Assembly (NCBI GenBank): GCA_937873255.1
Contig: CALMVM010000147.1
Location: 3,989-10,170 of the forward strand
Source: an uncultured Verrucomicrobiota bacterium
Lineage (GTDB): Bacteria; Verrucomicrobiota; Verrucomicrobiia; Chthoniobacterales; SZAS-18
Direction of reading: 5' to 3'
DNA: 6,182 nucleotides
Both the position numbers and the translations under genes were made by a program. Below, in pieces: positions 1 to 6,172 of this stretch. Position 1 is the first letter of the stretch, and every line of letters begins with the position of its first letter. The notes below the pieces were generated by a model. The model was not told the DNA's origin, did no database searches, and saw only the letters and a program-made list of their open reading frames with translations.

Positions 1-192
1 CCACGCGTCCCGACAGGGCGGGTGGATTCAGAGATTGCTTCGGCGACCGTTGGAAATTTCTCTGGCCCACGAGGCACGGCGGAAGGGATGCTGCGGTAAT
101 TTTCATCGCGCTGGCCTGCCGTGTAAACCGATGCGCGAGTCTGTATTATATGATGAGCTTGTGATCCGCGTCACGCCATCGACGCACCTATT

Positions 193-1150
193 TTGAGAGA
201 ATTCTCGGATTACTGCTGGCAGGTTGGTGTTTGTTGGCGCTGGTGCCGAACGCGCGCGCAGACCGCTGGGCAGGTGGACCCAACTTTCGGGGCCAGCTTG
301 GGGTTGGCGGGCAAAGTCAGCAAAATTCTCTTGCAACCGGACGGGAAGGTCCTCGTCGCTGGCGTGTTTCCAAGAAAACTTCTTCGGCTCAACGCGGACG
401 GGAGCCTGGATGCGAGCTTTGACGCCGGCACCGGCCCCAATAACAACGGGGTCAGTTCAATGGCCGTCCAGCCGGACGGCAAAATCATCGTCGGCGGCTT
501 TTTCACGACTTTCGATGGCGTGGCGCGTGACAGCATCGCCCGTCTCAACGCCGACGGCAGCGTGGACACGGCCTTCGACCCCTCCGGCGGACCCGACGCC
601 ATCGTGCGCACCCTCGCCCTCCAGCCCGACGGCCGGACGCTGCTCGGCGGCGATTTCACCAACGTGAACAACACCCAGCGCAACGCCGCCGCGCGGCTCC
701 TGGGCGACTACAACCTGAACGATTACCCGCCTTTGGGCCAGTGGCGCATCGTCAACTTCGGCTCGCCCAACGCCGCCGATCTGGCCGCGCCCTTCGGCGA
801 CGGGGTGACGAACCTCATGAAATACGCCCTCAACCTCAACGCCCGGGGACCCGATGCCACGCCGATGACCGCCACCGGCACCAAGGGCCTGCCGCTGGCG
901 GGACGCGACGGCACCAGCCAGTACCTGACCCTGACCTTCATACGGCGGCAGGCGGCGACCTCGCCCGGGATCACCTACCTCGTGGAATTCGCCAACGGGC
1001 TGATGCGCGGGCGGATTTGTGGTGAACCCGGCGGCGGCGAGTACGGCCACCGCCCTCGACTCCACCTGGGAGCGCGTGACGGTGACCGACAGCGCGCCGC
1101 GCAGCCAGCAGCCCGCGCGCTTTGTGCGCCTGCGGGTTATAGACCCTTGA
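193..1150 (+). pseudogene. Secreted delta-60 repeat (DUF5122-type beta-propeller) protein, frame-disrupted
   Basis: This is probably an exported or surface protein of unknown substrate. In the frame beginning at TTG 193, three propeller-type repeats are visible: around residues 46-75 (LQPDGKVLVAG, LRLNADGSLDASF), 91-127 (VQPDGKIIVGG, IARLNADGSVDTAF) and 142-170 (LQPDGRTLLGGDF, AARLLGD). The first repeat is about 8-10 residues short between its two halves. Residues 183-270 resemble a C-terminal module common in Verrucomicrobiota, with a GDGVTNLMKYALNLN segment. The frame is broken. A signal-peptide-like stretch (ILGLLLAGWCLLALVPNARA) lies in the frame of position 201, not that of 193. The C-terminal end (GFVVNPAAAS ... 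RFVRLRVIDP) lies in the frame of position 1022 and stops at 1150. The uninterrupted 193 frame runs on to 1239 but is low-complexity, non-homologous-looking sequence after about 1003. No Shine-Dalgarno precedes 193 and the true start is uncertain. The lesions could be real decay or sequencing errors. Confidence 0.75.
1112..1136. repeat. GC-rich hairpin at the convergent gene ends (candidate weak terminator)
   Basis: CCCGC-GCGC (1112-1120) can pair with GCGC (1126-1129) and GCGGG (1132-1136), with a TTTGT loop and a two-base CT bulge. It starts directly after the stop codon of the 94-aa gene on the minus strand, the right place for a 3'-end structure of the operon. No U-tract follows on the minus strand, and only TTATA follows on the plus strand, so it is at best a weak or Rho-assisted terminator or an RNA-stabilising hairpin. 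It also lies inside the C-terminal codons of the delta-60 gene, so chance from GC-rich coding sequence is possible. Confidence 0.35.
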
Positions 1151-1421
1151 CCGGGTCGGTCGGCGTCTTCCGATCCTTGCCGCGCCAATACCGCACGAAG
1201 GACCACAGGCCCGAAAATTTGTATCCGGGGTCCACATAATTCTCAATGACGTAAAAGGCGAAATAATACGCCCGGCAAAAACTCCACACGCAGATCAGCA
1301 GCAGCGCGGCGTCGAGCAGCGTCGGGTGTTGGGCCAGCAACAGGCCGGCCGACAGCACGCCGGCCACCACGAACAGGACGCCTTTCGCCTTGATCCAACG
1401 CGGGTCGGTGAGGTCTTTCAT
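1137..1421 (-). CDS. Small two-helix membrane protein of unknown function, last gene of the tyrosine operon
   Basis: I do not recognise a named family. The 94-aa product starts with a polar segment (residues 1-13). It then has two hydrophobic helices, roughly 14-31 (VLFVVAGVLSAGLLLA) and 35-59 (LLDAALLLICVWSFCRAYYFAFYVI), joined by a short QHPT turn. A basic C-terminal tail follows (YVDPGYKFSGLWSFVRYWRGKDRK). The helical hairpin with a positively charged tail predicts an inner-membrane protein with a cytoplasmic C-terminus. The ATG lies only 6 bp after the fahA stop, which argues for co-transcription and probably translational coupling. No Shine-Dalgarno is visible. The stop (TAA, 1137-1139) lies inside the C-terminal coding sequence of the convergent delta-60 gene, if that gene's last frame is restored. 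The sequence reads like a real protein (DPGY, aromatic clusters), unlike the opposite-strand reading of the same bases. Confidence 0.75.
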   Translation of the reverse strand: MKDLTDPRWIKAKGVLFVVAGVLSAGLLLAQHPTLLDAALLLICVWSFCRAYYFAFYVIENYVDPGYKFSGLWSFVRYWRGKDRKTPTDPVKGL

Positions 1422-1427
1422 CCGATA

Positions 1428-2720
1428 TTAATGCGCATCCGCCAAACGCGCCGGCAGGACCTCGCCGCTGACCTCGCCGAAGCCGATCCGGTAGCCGTCG
1501 CCTTCCGCCCAGCCGGTGAGGATCAGGCGGTCGCCGTCCTGGAGGCTGGCACGGGTTTCGCCACCGGGCAGGGTGAGTGGTTGCGCGCCGCGCCAGGTGA
1601 GTTCCAGCATGCAGCCGCGCGACTCGGGCGTGGGGCCGGACACGGTGCCGGAAGCCAGCAGATCGCCGGGCCGCAACGGACAGCCGTTGACCGTGTGGTG
1701 GGCGAGTTGTTGGGCGAGGGTCCAGTACAGGTGATGGAAGTTCGTCGCGGTGATGCGCGAGGGCATCGCGGAACCGGGCGTTTGCAGGTGCGCTTCCAGG
1801 GTGATGTCGAGCGTCCAATCCTCCGCGCCGCGCAGATACGGCAAAGGCACGGGGTCTTGTGGGGGCGCGGGCCGGCGGAAGGGTTCCAATGCCTCCAGCG
1901 TGACTACCCACGGCGACAGGCTGGTGCAAAAGTTCTTCGCCAGGAAGGGGCCGAGCGGCTGGTATTCCCACGCCTGGATGTCGCGCGCGCTCCAGTCGTT
2001 GACCAGCACGAGGCCGAAGAGATGACCGGCCGCACGGTCCACCGGCACGGGTTCGCCCATGGCGTTGCCAGGACCGACGAGCACGCCGACTTCCAACTCG
2101 AAGTCGAACGATTTCGACGGGCCGAACACCGGCGCGTCGGCGTTGGGCGGTTTCGTTTGTCCGCAAGGCCGGCGCACGGGCGTGCCGCTGACGACCAATG
2201 AGGACGCGCGACCATGGTAGGCGACGGGCAGGTGCAGCCAGTTGGGCATGAGCGCGTTGTCCGCGCCGCGCAGCATCGTGCCGACGTTGGTGGCGTGGTC
2301 GCGCGACGAATAAAAATCCGTGTAGTCGCCGACCTGCGACGGCAGATACATCCGTGTATCAGCCTGCGGAACCAACGCCGCCGCACGCAGGGACGCGTCG
2401 TCGCGCAGCGTGGGCGTTTCGGCGTTCAACAGGTGGCTGATGATCCCGCGCACGCGCATCCAGGCCGACGGACCGAGCGCCAGGAAATCGTTGAGGGCAG
2501 GCTGATTGAAAACGGGCGCGTTGCCGGTCGCTTCGTGGAAGAATCCGCGTTCTTCGATGACCGCGAGGTCCAGCACCTGATCACCGATGGCGACGCCGAT
2601 CCGGGCCGGTTCGCGCCCGGCGGACGAGAAGACGCCAAACGGCAGGTTCTGGATCGGAAAATGCGAATCCGGTGGCACGGCGACAAAGGACCGCCGGCGC
2701 GGATCGTGGGTAGCGTTCAT
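1428..2720 (-). CDS. fahA: Fumarylacetoacetase (fumarylacetoacetate hydrolase)
   Basis: This cytoplasmic enzyme hydrolyses fumarylacetoacetate to fumarate and acetoacetate, the last step of tyrosine and homogentisate breakdown. The 430-aa length fits full-length FAH (about 420), with an N-terminal beta domain (about 20-110) and the catalytic FAH fold after it. By alignment from memory with mouse FAH, the active-site set is complete. Metal ligands are D135, E208, E210 and D242. The general base is H142, with partner E373. Substrate contacts are Y137, R151, Y168, R246, Q249, K262 and T359. Hallmarks are DYTDFYSSRDHATNVG, VAYHGRASS, FELEVGVLVG, NDWSARDIQ and SGTVSGP. An in-frame ATG at 2846 exists, but it would overlap the upstream gene by about 120 bp and add 42 non-homologous residues. 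The ATG at 2720 starts just 5 bp after the upstream stop and is preferred. No Shine-Dalgarno is seen, so coupling to the upstream gene is likely. Confidence 0.97.
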   Translation of the reverse strand: MNATHDPRRRSFVAVPPDSHFPIQNLPFGVFSSAGREPARIGVAIGDQVLDLAVIEERGFFHEATGNAPVFNQPALNDFLALGPSAWMRVRGIISHLLNAETPTLRDDASLRAAALVPQADTRMYLPSQVGDYTDFYSSRDHATNVGTMLRGADNALMPNWLHLPVAYHGRASSLVVSGTPVRRPCGQTKPPNADAPVFGPSKSFDFELEVGVLVGPGNAMGEPVPVDRAAGHLFGLVLVNDWSARDIQAWEYQPLGPFLAKNFCTSLSPWVVTLEALEPFRRPAPPQDPVPLPYLRGAEDWTLDITLEAHLQTPGSAMPSRITATNFHHLYWTLAQQLAHHTVNGCPLRPGDLLASGTVSGPTPESRGCMLELTWRGAQPLTLPGGETRASLQDGDRLILTGWAEGDGYRIGFGEVSGEVLPARLADAH

Positions 2721-2725
2721 AAAAA

Positions 2726-3694
2726 TCAGGCCAGCATTCCGAGTCGGCGCAGGTCGCCGCGCGGTTCGTTGAAGGAGCAGGAGCCGAAGCTGGTAACAAA
2801 TAGACGGTGCGCCGCGAGCGCATCGGTTGGCACGCGTCGGTCGCACCAGGTGAAGCCTTCGGCGTCGAAGCGGAAATTTTCCGGCCGCTCGTCCTCCAAA
2901 ATCGCGCGAGTTTCCTCCGAGTGGAGGCGGTGTTCGTTGGCGAGCGCCCCGGCAGCGAAGGCATTCAGGAAACCGTGCGTGTGGGTGCCGAGGTGCGCGC
3001 CGAAGCGTCGTATCGGATGGTGCAGGCCGGCGGTGAACTTCAGCGCGGCGCCGGCGGCGCCCGCGGCCAGCGGGGCGTCAGCGAGTTGCCCGGGTGTGGG
3101 GAAGGCGGCGGCTTCGAGGCCGCCGGTGCGGAGCTTGATCCCGAAAAACAAGCCGCCGCGGGCGCGAACAACTTCCGCGATGTGCCCGTCAAAGCCGCGC
3201 AGGGTCGCCGGCAAACCTTCGCCGAACGGCACCTCCCAGAACGTTTGCAGCGGCCAGGGGATGGTTCTGTCGATCAATTCTTTCGCCTGCCGCAACAGAG
3301 ACGGCACGCCGTCCGCGTCGACCGGCGGCAGCGGAGCCTCGAACTGGTTGACGACTACCGCTTCGCCATGTTCTTGCGCGAAGCGCGTCAGTTCACTCAG
3401 GCTCGCACGCAGGTTGTCCAGGAATCCGGCAACGGAGGATGGCTTCGATCCCAACGCGGAAACGCGCAGGGGGTGAGCTGAGTCGAAGCGCCCGGCCAAT
3501 AGCGGCGAAGCCTCGCCCATCTTTCCCGTCGGCAGCACGAAGCGGCCGAGCATCCACGCATCTTCCCCGCGCATATAAGCCGCGTGGTTCTCCAAAGCCT
3601 GTTCCAACGCCAACCCTGCCGGCGGGAATAAACCGGCATAATCCACGATGCCTTCCAGCAAGGCACGCAGAGAAGGCGAGACGGAGGATTTCAT
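2726..3694 (-). CDS. Conserved protein of unknown function in the tyrosine catabolic operon, between hmgA and fahA
   Basis: The 322-aa product has no signal peptide or membrane segment, so it is probably cytoplasmic. I know of no assigned function, though I recall similar hypothetical proteins in other bacteria. Motif-like segments in order are DYAGLFPPA (18-26), AWMLGRFVLP (46-55), VVVNQFEAPLPP (113-124), TFWEVPF (151-157), FFGIKLRTGG (183-192), ALKFTAGLHHPI (217-228), HTHGFLNAF (238-246) and FGSCSFNEP (303-311). The alternation of beta-like segments ending in charged or polar residues (EVPF, GIKLRTGG, LKFTAGLHH) suggests an alpha/beta barrel. K219, H225, H226, H238 and H240 are candidate active-site residues; this is inference. 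The gene starts 26 bp after hmgA and ends 5 bp before fahA, the place where maiA is often found. It could supply or assist the missing isomerase step, or be a regulator or chaperone for the pathway. The ATG at 3694 is chosen because homology-like sequence begins almost at once; only a weak, distant GGGA precedes it. Confidence 0.9.
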   Translation of the reverse strand: MKSSVSPSLRALLEGIVDYAGLFPPAGLALEQALENHAAYMRGEDAWMLGRFVLPTGKMGEASPLLAGRFDSAHPLRVSALGSKPSSVAGFLDNLRASLSELTRFAQEHGEAVVVNQFEAPLPPVDADGVPSLLRQAKELIDRTIPWPLQTFWEVPFGEGLPATLRGFDGHIAEVVRARGGLFFGIKLRTGGLEAAAFPTPGQLADAPLAAGAAGAALKFTAGLHHPIRRFGAHLGTHTHGFLNAFAAGALANEHRLHSEETRAILEDERPENFRFDAEGFTWCDRRVPTDALAAHRLFVTSFGSCSFNEPRGDLRRLGMLA

Positions 3695-3720
3695 TCAACG
3701 AACATCCCGCCCTGCCAGAC

Positions 3721-4887
3721 TCACACCTTCACGCCTTCCAACCAGGAATTCTGATACTCGGGCTTCTCCAATGCCAGCGCCTCTTCCGTCAACTCCAACG
3801 GATGGAAGGTGTCCACCATCACGGCCAGTTCCTGCGTTTCCTTCGCGCCGATGCTTGCCTCGGTCGCGCCGGGCTGCGGGCCGTGCGGCAGACCGGAAGG
3901 ATGCAGCGTGAGATCATATTTTTTGATCCCCTTGCGCGACATGAAATTCCCATCGCAATAATAGATCACCTCGTCCGAATTCACGTTCGAGTGATTGTAC
4001 GGAGCGGGGATGCCCTGCGGATGGTAGTCGAACAAACGCGGCACGAACGAACACACCACGAACCCATCCGCCTGGAATGTCTGATGCACCGGCGGCGGCT
4101 GATGCACGCGGCCCGTGATCGGCTCGAAATCGTGGATGCTCAACGCCCACGGATACAGATAACCGTCCCAGCCGACCACGTCGAGCGGATGGTGGTCGAG
4201 GACGTGGCGCGTCATGGAGTTGCGCGCCTTCACGCGCACCTCGAATTCACCCTCTTCCGTGTGCGGTTCCAACTCGACCGGCGGGCGGATGTCGCGTTCG
4301 CAATATGGTGCGTGTTCTAGCAATTGGCCGAACTCGTTGCGATACCGTTTCGGCGGGGCGATCTGGCCGCGCGATTCGATGACGAAGAACCGCGCCTCGG
4401 GCGTACCGAGTTGCATCTGCCACGTCACGCCGAAGGGGATGACCAGATAGTCTCCCGGCACGAACGGCAGTCGGCCGAATTGCGTGTGCAAATCGCCCTC
4501 GCCCTCGTGGACGAACCACGTCTCGTACGCCTGGGCGTTGCGATAAAAATAATCCATCCCCTGCGTGGCGCGCGCGACGCCGAGGGTCACGTCGGCGTTG
4601 CCCATCAGCGTACGGCGGGCGGATACGGCGTCGCCCCCCGGTTGGATATCGCCCGTGGCCACCGCGCGGTGACGCAGCGCGCCGAAGTCCGCGAACTCCA
4701 CCACCGCCGTGCCGAGCGGTTCGGCCGCGATCACCTTCGGCGGCAGGAAATGATGATAGAGAATGCTCTCGACGCCGTGGAAACCTTCCAGACCCATGAC
4801 TTCCTCGCGGTAGAGCGAACCATCGGGCTTGCGGAATTGCGTGTGCCGCTTGTGCGGGATGTGACCTAGCTTGTGGTAGAAGGACAT
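3721..4887 (-). CDS. hmgA: Homogentisate 1,2-dioxygenase (short bacterial form)
   Basis: This Fe(II)-dependent, cytoplasmic ring-cleavage enzyme converts homogentisate and O2 to 4-maleylacetoacetate. The 388-aa product is shorter than the Pseudomonas and human type (about 430-445) and matches the short form of other bacterial phyla. The start MSFYHKLGHIPHKRHTQFRKP is typical of that form and fixes the ATG at 4887. The N-terminal cupin-like half includes ETWFVHEGEGDLHTQFGRL (122-140) and FVPGDYLVIPFGVTWQM (142-158). The catalytic half carries DVVGWDGYLYPW (236-247) and VHQPPPVHQTF, whose H268 likely corresponds to the catalytic His of human HGD. Iron ligands are probably H299 and E306 in PYNHSNVNSDE, plus H335 in LPHGPQPG, with H329 nearby. 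The gene follows hppD by 32 bp and precedes the unknown gene by 26 bp. No Shine-Dalgarno is seen; the sequence before the ATG is C- and A-rich. Confidence 0.97.
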   Translation of the reverse strand: MSFYHKLGHIPHKRHTQFRKPDGSLYREEVMGLEGFHGVESILYHHFLPPKVIAAEPLGTAVVEFADFGALRHRAVATGDIQPGGDAVSARRTLMGNADVTLGVARATQGMDYFYRNAQAYETWFVHEGEGDLHTQFGRLPFVPGDYLVIPFGVTWQMQLGTPEARFFVIESRGQIAPPKRYRNEFGQLLEHAPYCERDIRPPVELEPHTEEGEFEVRVKARNSMTRHVLDHHPLDVVGWDGYLYPWALSIHDFEPITGRVHQPPPVHQTFQADGFVVCSFVPRLFDYHPQGIPAPYNHSNVNSDEVIYYCDGNFMSRKGIKKYDLTLHPSGLPHGPQPGATEASIGAKETQELAVMVDTFHPLELTEEALALEKPEYQNSWLEGVKV

Positions 4888-4919
4888 TTTGGGGGAATGT
4901 TAGACCGACGTTAGAAAAC

Positions 4920-6017
4920 TCAGAGGTTGCCCCGCAACGCCTGTTCTCGCTCGATGGCCTCGAACAACGCCTTGAAATTTCCCACGCCGAATCCCTTGCA
5001 GCCGTGGCGGCGGATGACCTCGAAGAACAGCGTCGGGCGATCCTGCATCGGCTGGGAGAAGATTTGCAACAGATAGCCCTCGTCGTCGCGGTCCACGAGG
5101 ATGCCGCGCTTGGCGAGTTCCTCGACGTTCTCGTCAATCGGACCGACACGCGCGGGCAGTTCTGTGTAATACGCCTCCGGCACGCGCAGGAAATCGATGC
5201 CGGCCGTCTTCAGCGCGTCCACGGTGGCAACGATATCCTTCGTCGCCAGCGCGATGTGCTGCACGCCGGGGCCGCCGTAGAAGGAAAGGTATTCGTCGAT
5301 CTGCGACTTGCGCTTGCCCTCGGCCGGTTCGTTGATGGGGAACTTGATGCGGCCGGAGCCGTTTTGCATCACCTTGGACATGAGCGCCGTGTAGTCCGTG
5401 GAGATTGCCTGGTCGGTGAAATGCGTGAGCTGCGAGAAGCCCATCACATCGCGGTAAAAGCCGACCCATTCGTCCATGTGGCCGAGTTCGACGTTGCCGA
5501 CGATATGGTCGATGGCGGCGATGCCCGTGTCGGGCGCGGACGGCGGGTTTTCGATGTTGCGGAAGCCGGGCAGCGTGCCCTTGTAGCCCTCGCGTTCGAT
5601 GAAGGAGTGGATCGTGTCGCCGTAGGTGGCGATGCTCGCGCGCACGAACCGCCCGTGGCCGTCCTCGAATTCGGTCGGTTCCTGCACGGACTTCGCACCC
5701 CGCCGGACGGCTTCCTCATAGGCGGCCTGGGCGTTGGACACGCGCAGGGCGATGTCCTTGACGCCGTCGCCGTGGCGTTCGATGTGCCTGGAGATTTCCG
5801 GCGCGGAATCCGGCGTGAGCGGCGAGGTCAACAGGAAGCGCACGTGCCCACGTCCGAGCAGCCACGAGGCACGGTCGCGCACCCCCGTTTCGAGGCCGGC
5901 GTAAGCCAGTGGGACCAGCCCGAGCGTGCTGCGGTAGAAGTGGGCCGCCTGACGGGCGTTGGACACGTAGAACTCGACGTGGTCGATGGAATGAAAGGCG
6001 AGAGGATCGGTGTTCAT
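4920..6017 (-). CDS. hppD: 4-hydroxyphenylpyruvate dioxygenase
   Basis: This Fe(II) enzyme decarboxylates and hydroxylates 4-hydroxyphenylpyruvate to homogentisate and commits tyrosine to this pathway. The 365-aa length is normal for bacterial HPPD. It has two vicinal-oxygen-chelate domains, about 9-140 (degenerate, no metal set) and 168-335 (catalytic). The 2-His-1-Glu iron site is H171 (AIDHIVGNV), H254 (GVQHIALAT) and E333 (LFFEVIRR). Residues that favour HPPD over hydroxymandelate synthase are S206 and the FPINEP loop (P227, N229). Further support comes from Q239, Q318 and the C-terminal gate helix GFGVGNFKALFEAIE (342-356). It is the first gene of the operon. A CT-rich leader, not a Shine-Dalgarno, precedes the ATG at 6017. 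MNTDPLAFHSIDHVEFYV is a normal N-terminus for the family, so the start is well supported. Confidence 0.97.
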   Translation of the reverse strand: MNTDPLAFHSIDHVEFYVSNARQAAHFYRSTLGLVPLAYAGLETGVRDRASWLLGRGHVRFLLTSPLTPDSAPEISRHIERHGDGVKDIALRVSNAQAAYEEAVRRGAKSVQEPTEFEDGHGRFVRASIATYGDTIHSFIEREGYKGTLPGFRNIENPPSAPDTGIAAIDHIVGNVELGHMDEWVGFYRDVMGFSQLTHFTDQAISTDYTALMSKVMQNGSGRIKFPINEPAEGKRKSQIDEYLSFYGGPGVQHIALATKDIVATVDALKTAGIDFLRVPEAYYTELPARVGPIDENVEELAKRGILVDRDDEGYLLQIFSQPMQDRPTLFFEVIRRHGCKGFGVGNFKALFEAIEREQALRGNL

Positions 6018-6140
6018 GGAGAGGAGAGGAAAAACCTCGGAAAACCGGACGCCGCCGGCCGGAAGACGGGCGAAACGTTCGGGGACGAGCGGGGGGGGCT
6101 ACGCCCAGCGTAAACAAAGCCAGCCTGGGCCCGAACGCAA

Positions 6141-6172
6141 GTCCAAACGGCCGGGTGGTTTCGGCCGTGGAC
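6141..6172. repeat. Inverted repeat upstream of hppD (candidate operator or hairpin)
   Basis: The arms ACGGCCG (6147-6153) and CGGCCGT (6162-6168) are perfect inverted complements around an 8-base centre. Outside them, GTCC (6141-6144) and GGAC (6169-6172) also pair, leaving a two-base AA bulge on one side, for an 11-bp stem in total. Neither strand has a T-run after the stem, so a standard intrinsic terminator is unlikely. It lies about 125-155 bases before the hppD start, where a regulator could bind or where an upstream transcript could end. Its function is inferred only, and CGGCCG palindromes arise easily in GC-rich DNA. Confidence 0.4.

Noticed and set aside
1..11. Resemblance of the first bases to a SalI cDNA-cloning adaptor (CCACGCGTCC)
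   Set aside because: The match stops after ten bases, where the adaptor should have G, and the sequence continues as ordinary GC-rich DNA. Chance is the simpler explanation.
141..152. TATTAT-type -10 box before the delta-60 gene
   Set aside because: The AT-rich patch stands out, but no acceptable -35 element lies 16-18 bp upstream, and the gene start itself is uncertain.
1..192. Possible gene at the left edge
   Set aside because: Only very short frames are present on the plus strand and a shadow frame on the minus strand. There is no motif, RBS or codon pattern to support a gene.
1326..2201. 291-codon plus-strand open frame opposite fahA
   Set aside because: It is a shadow of fahA codon bias, with no recognisable domain and no supporting start context.
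1428..2846. Longer fahA starting at ATG 2846
   Set aside because: It would overlap the upstream gene by about 120 bp and add an Arg-rich non-homologous N-terminus. The ATG at 2720 fits the family and the operon spacing.
2214..3476. 420-codon plus-strand open frame opposite fahA and the unknown gene
   Set aside because: It spans two real minus-strand genes and their junction. The translation is Arg/Ser/Pro-rich with no motif, as expected for an antisense shadow in GC-rich DNA.
5004..6113. 369-codon plus-strand open frame opposite hppD
   Set aside because: It is antisense to a fully recognisable HPPD with all iron ligands. The translation is a low-complexity V/A/D/G/R mix without family features.
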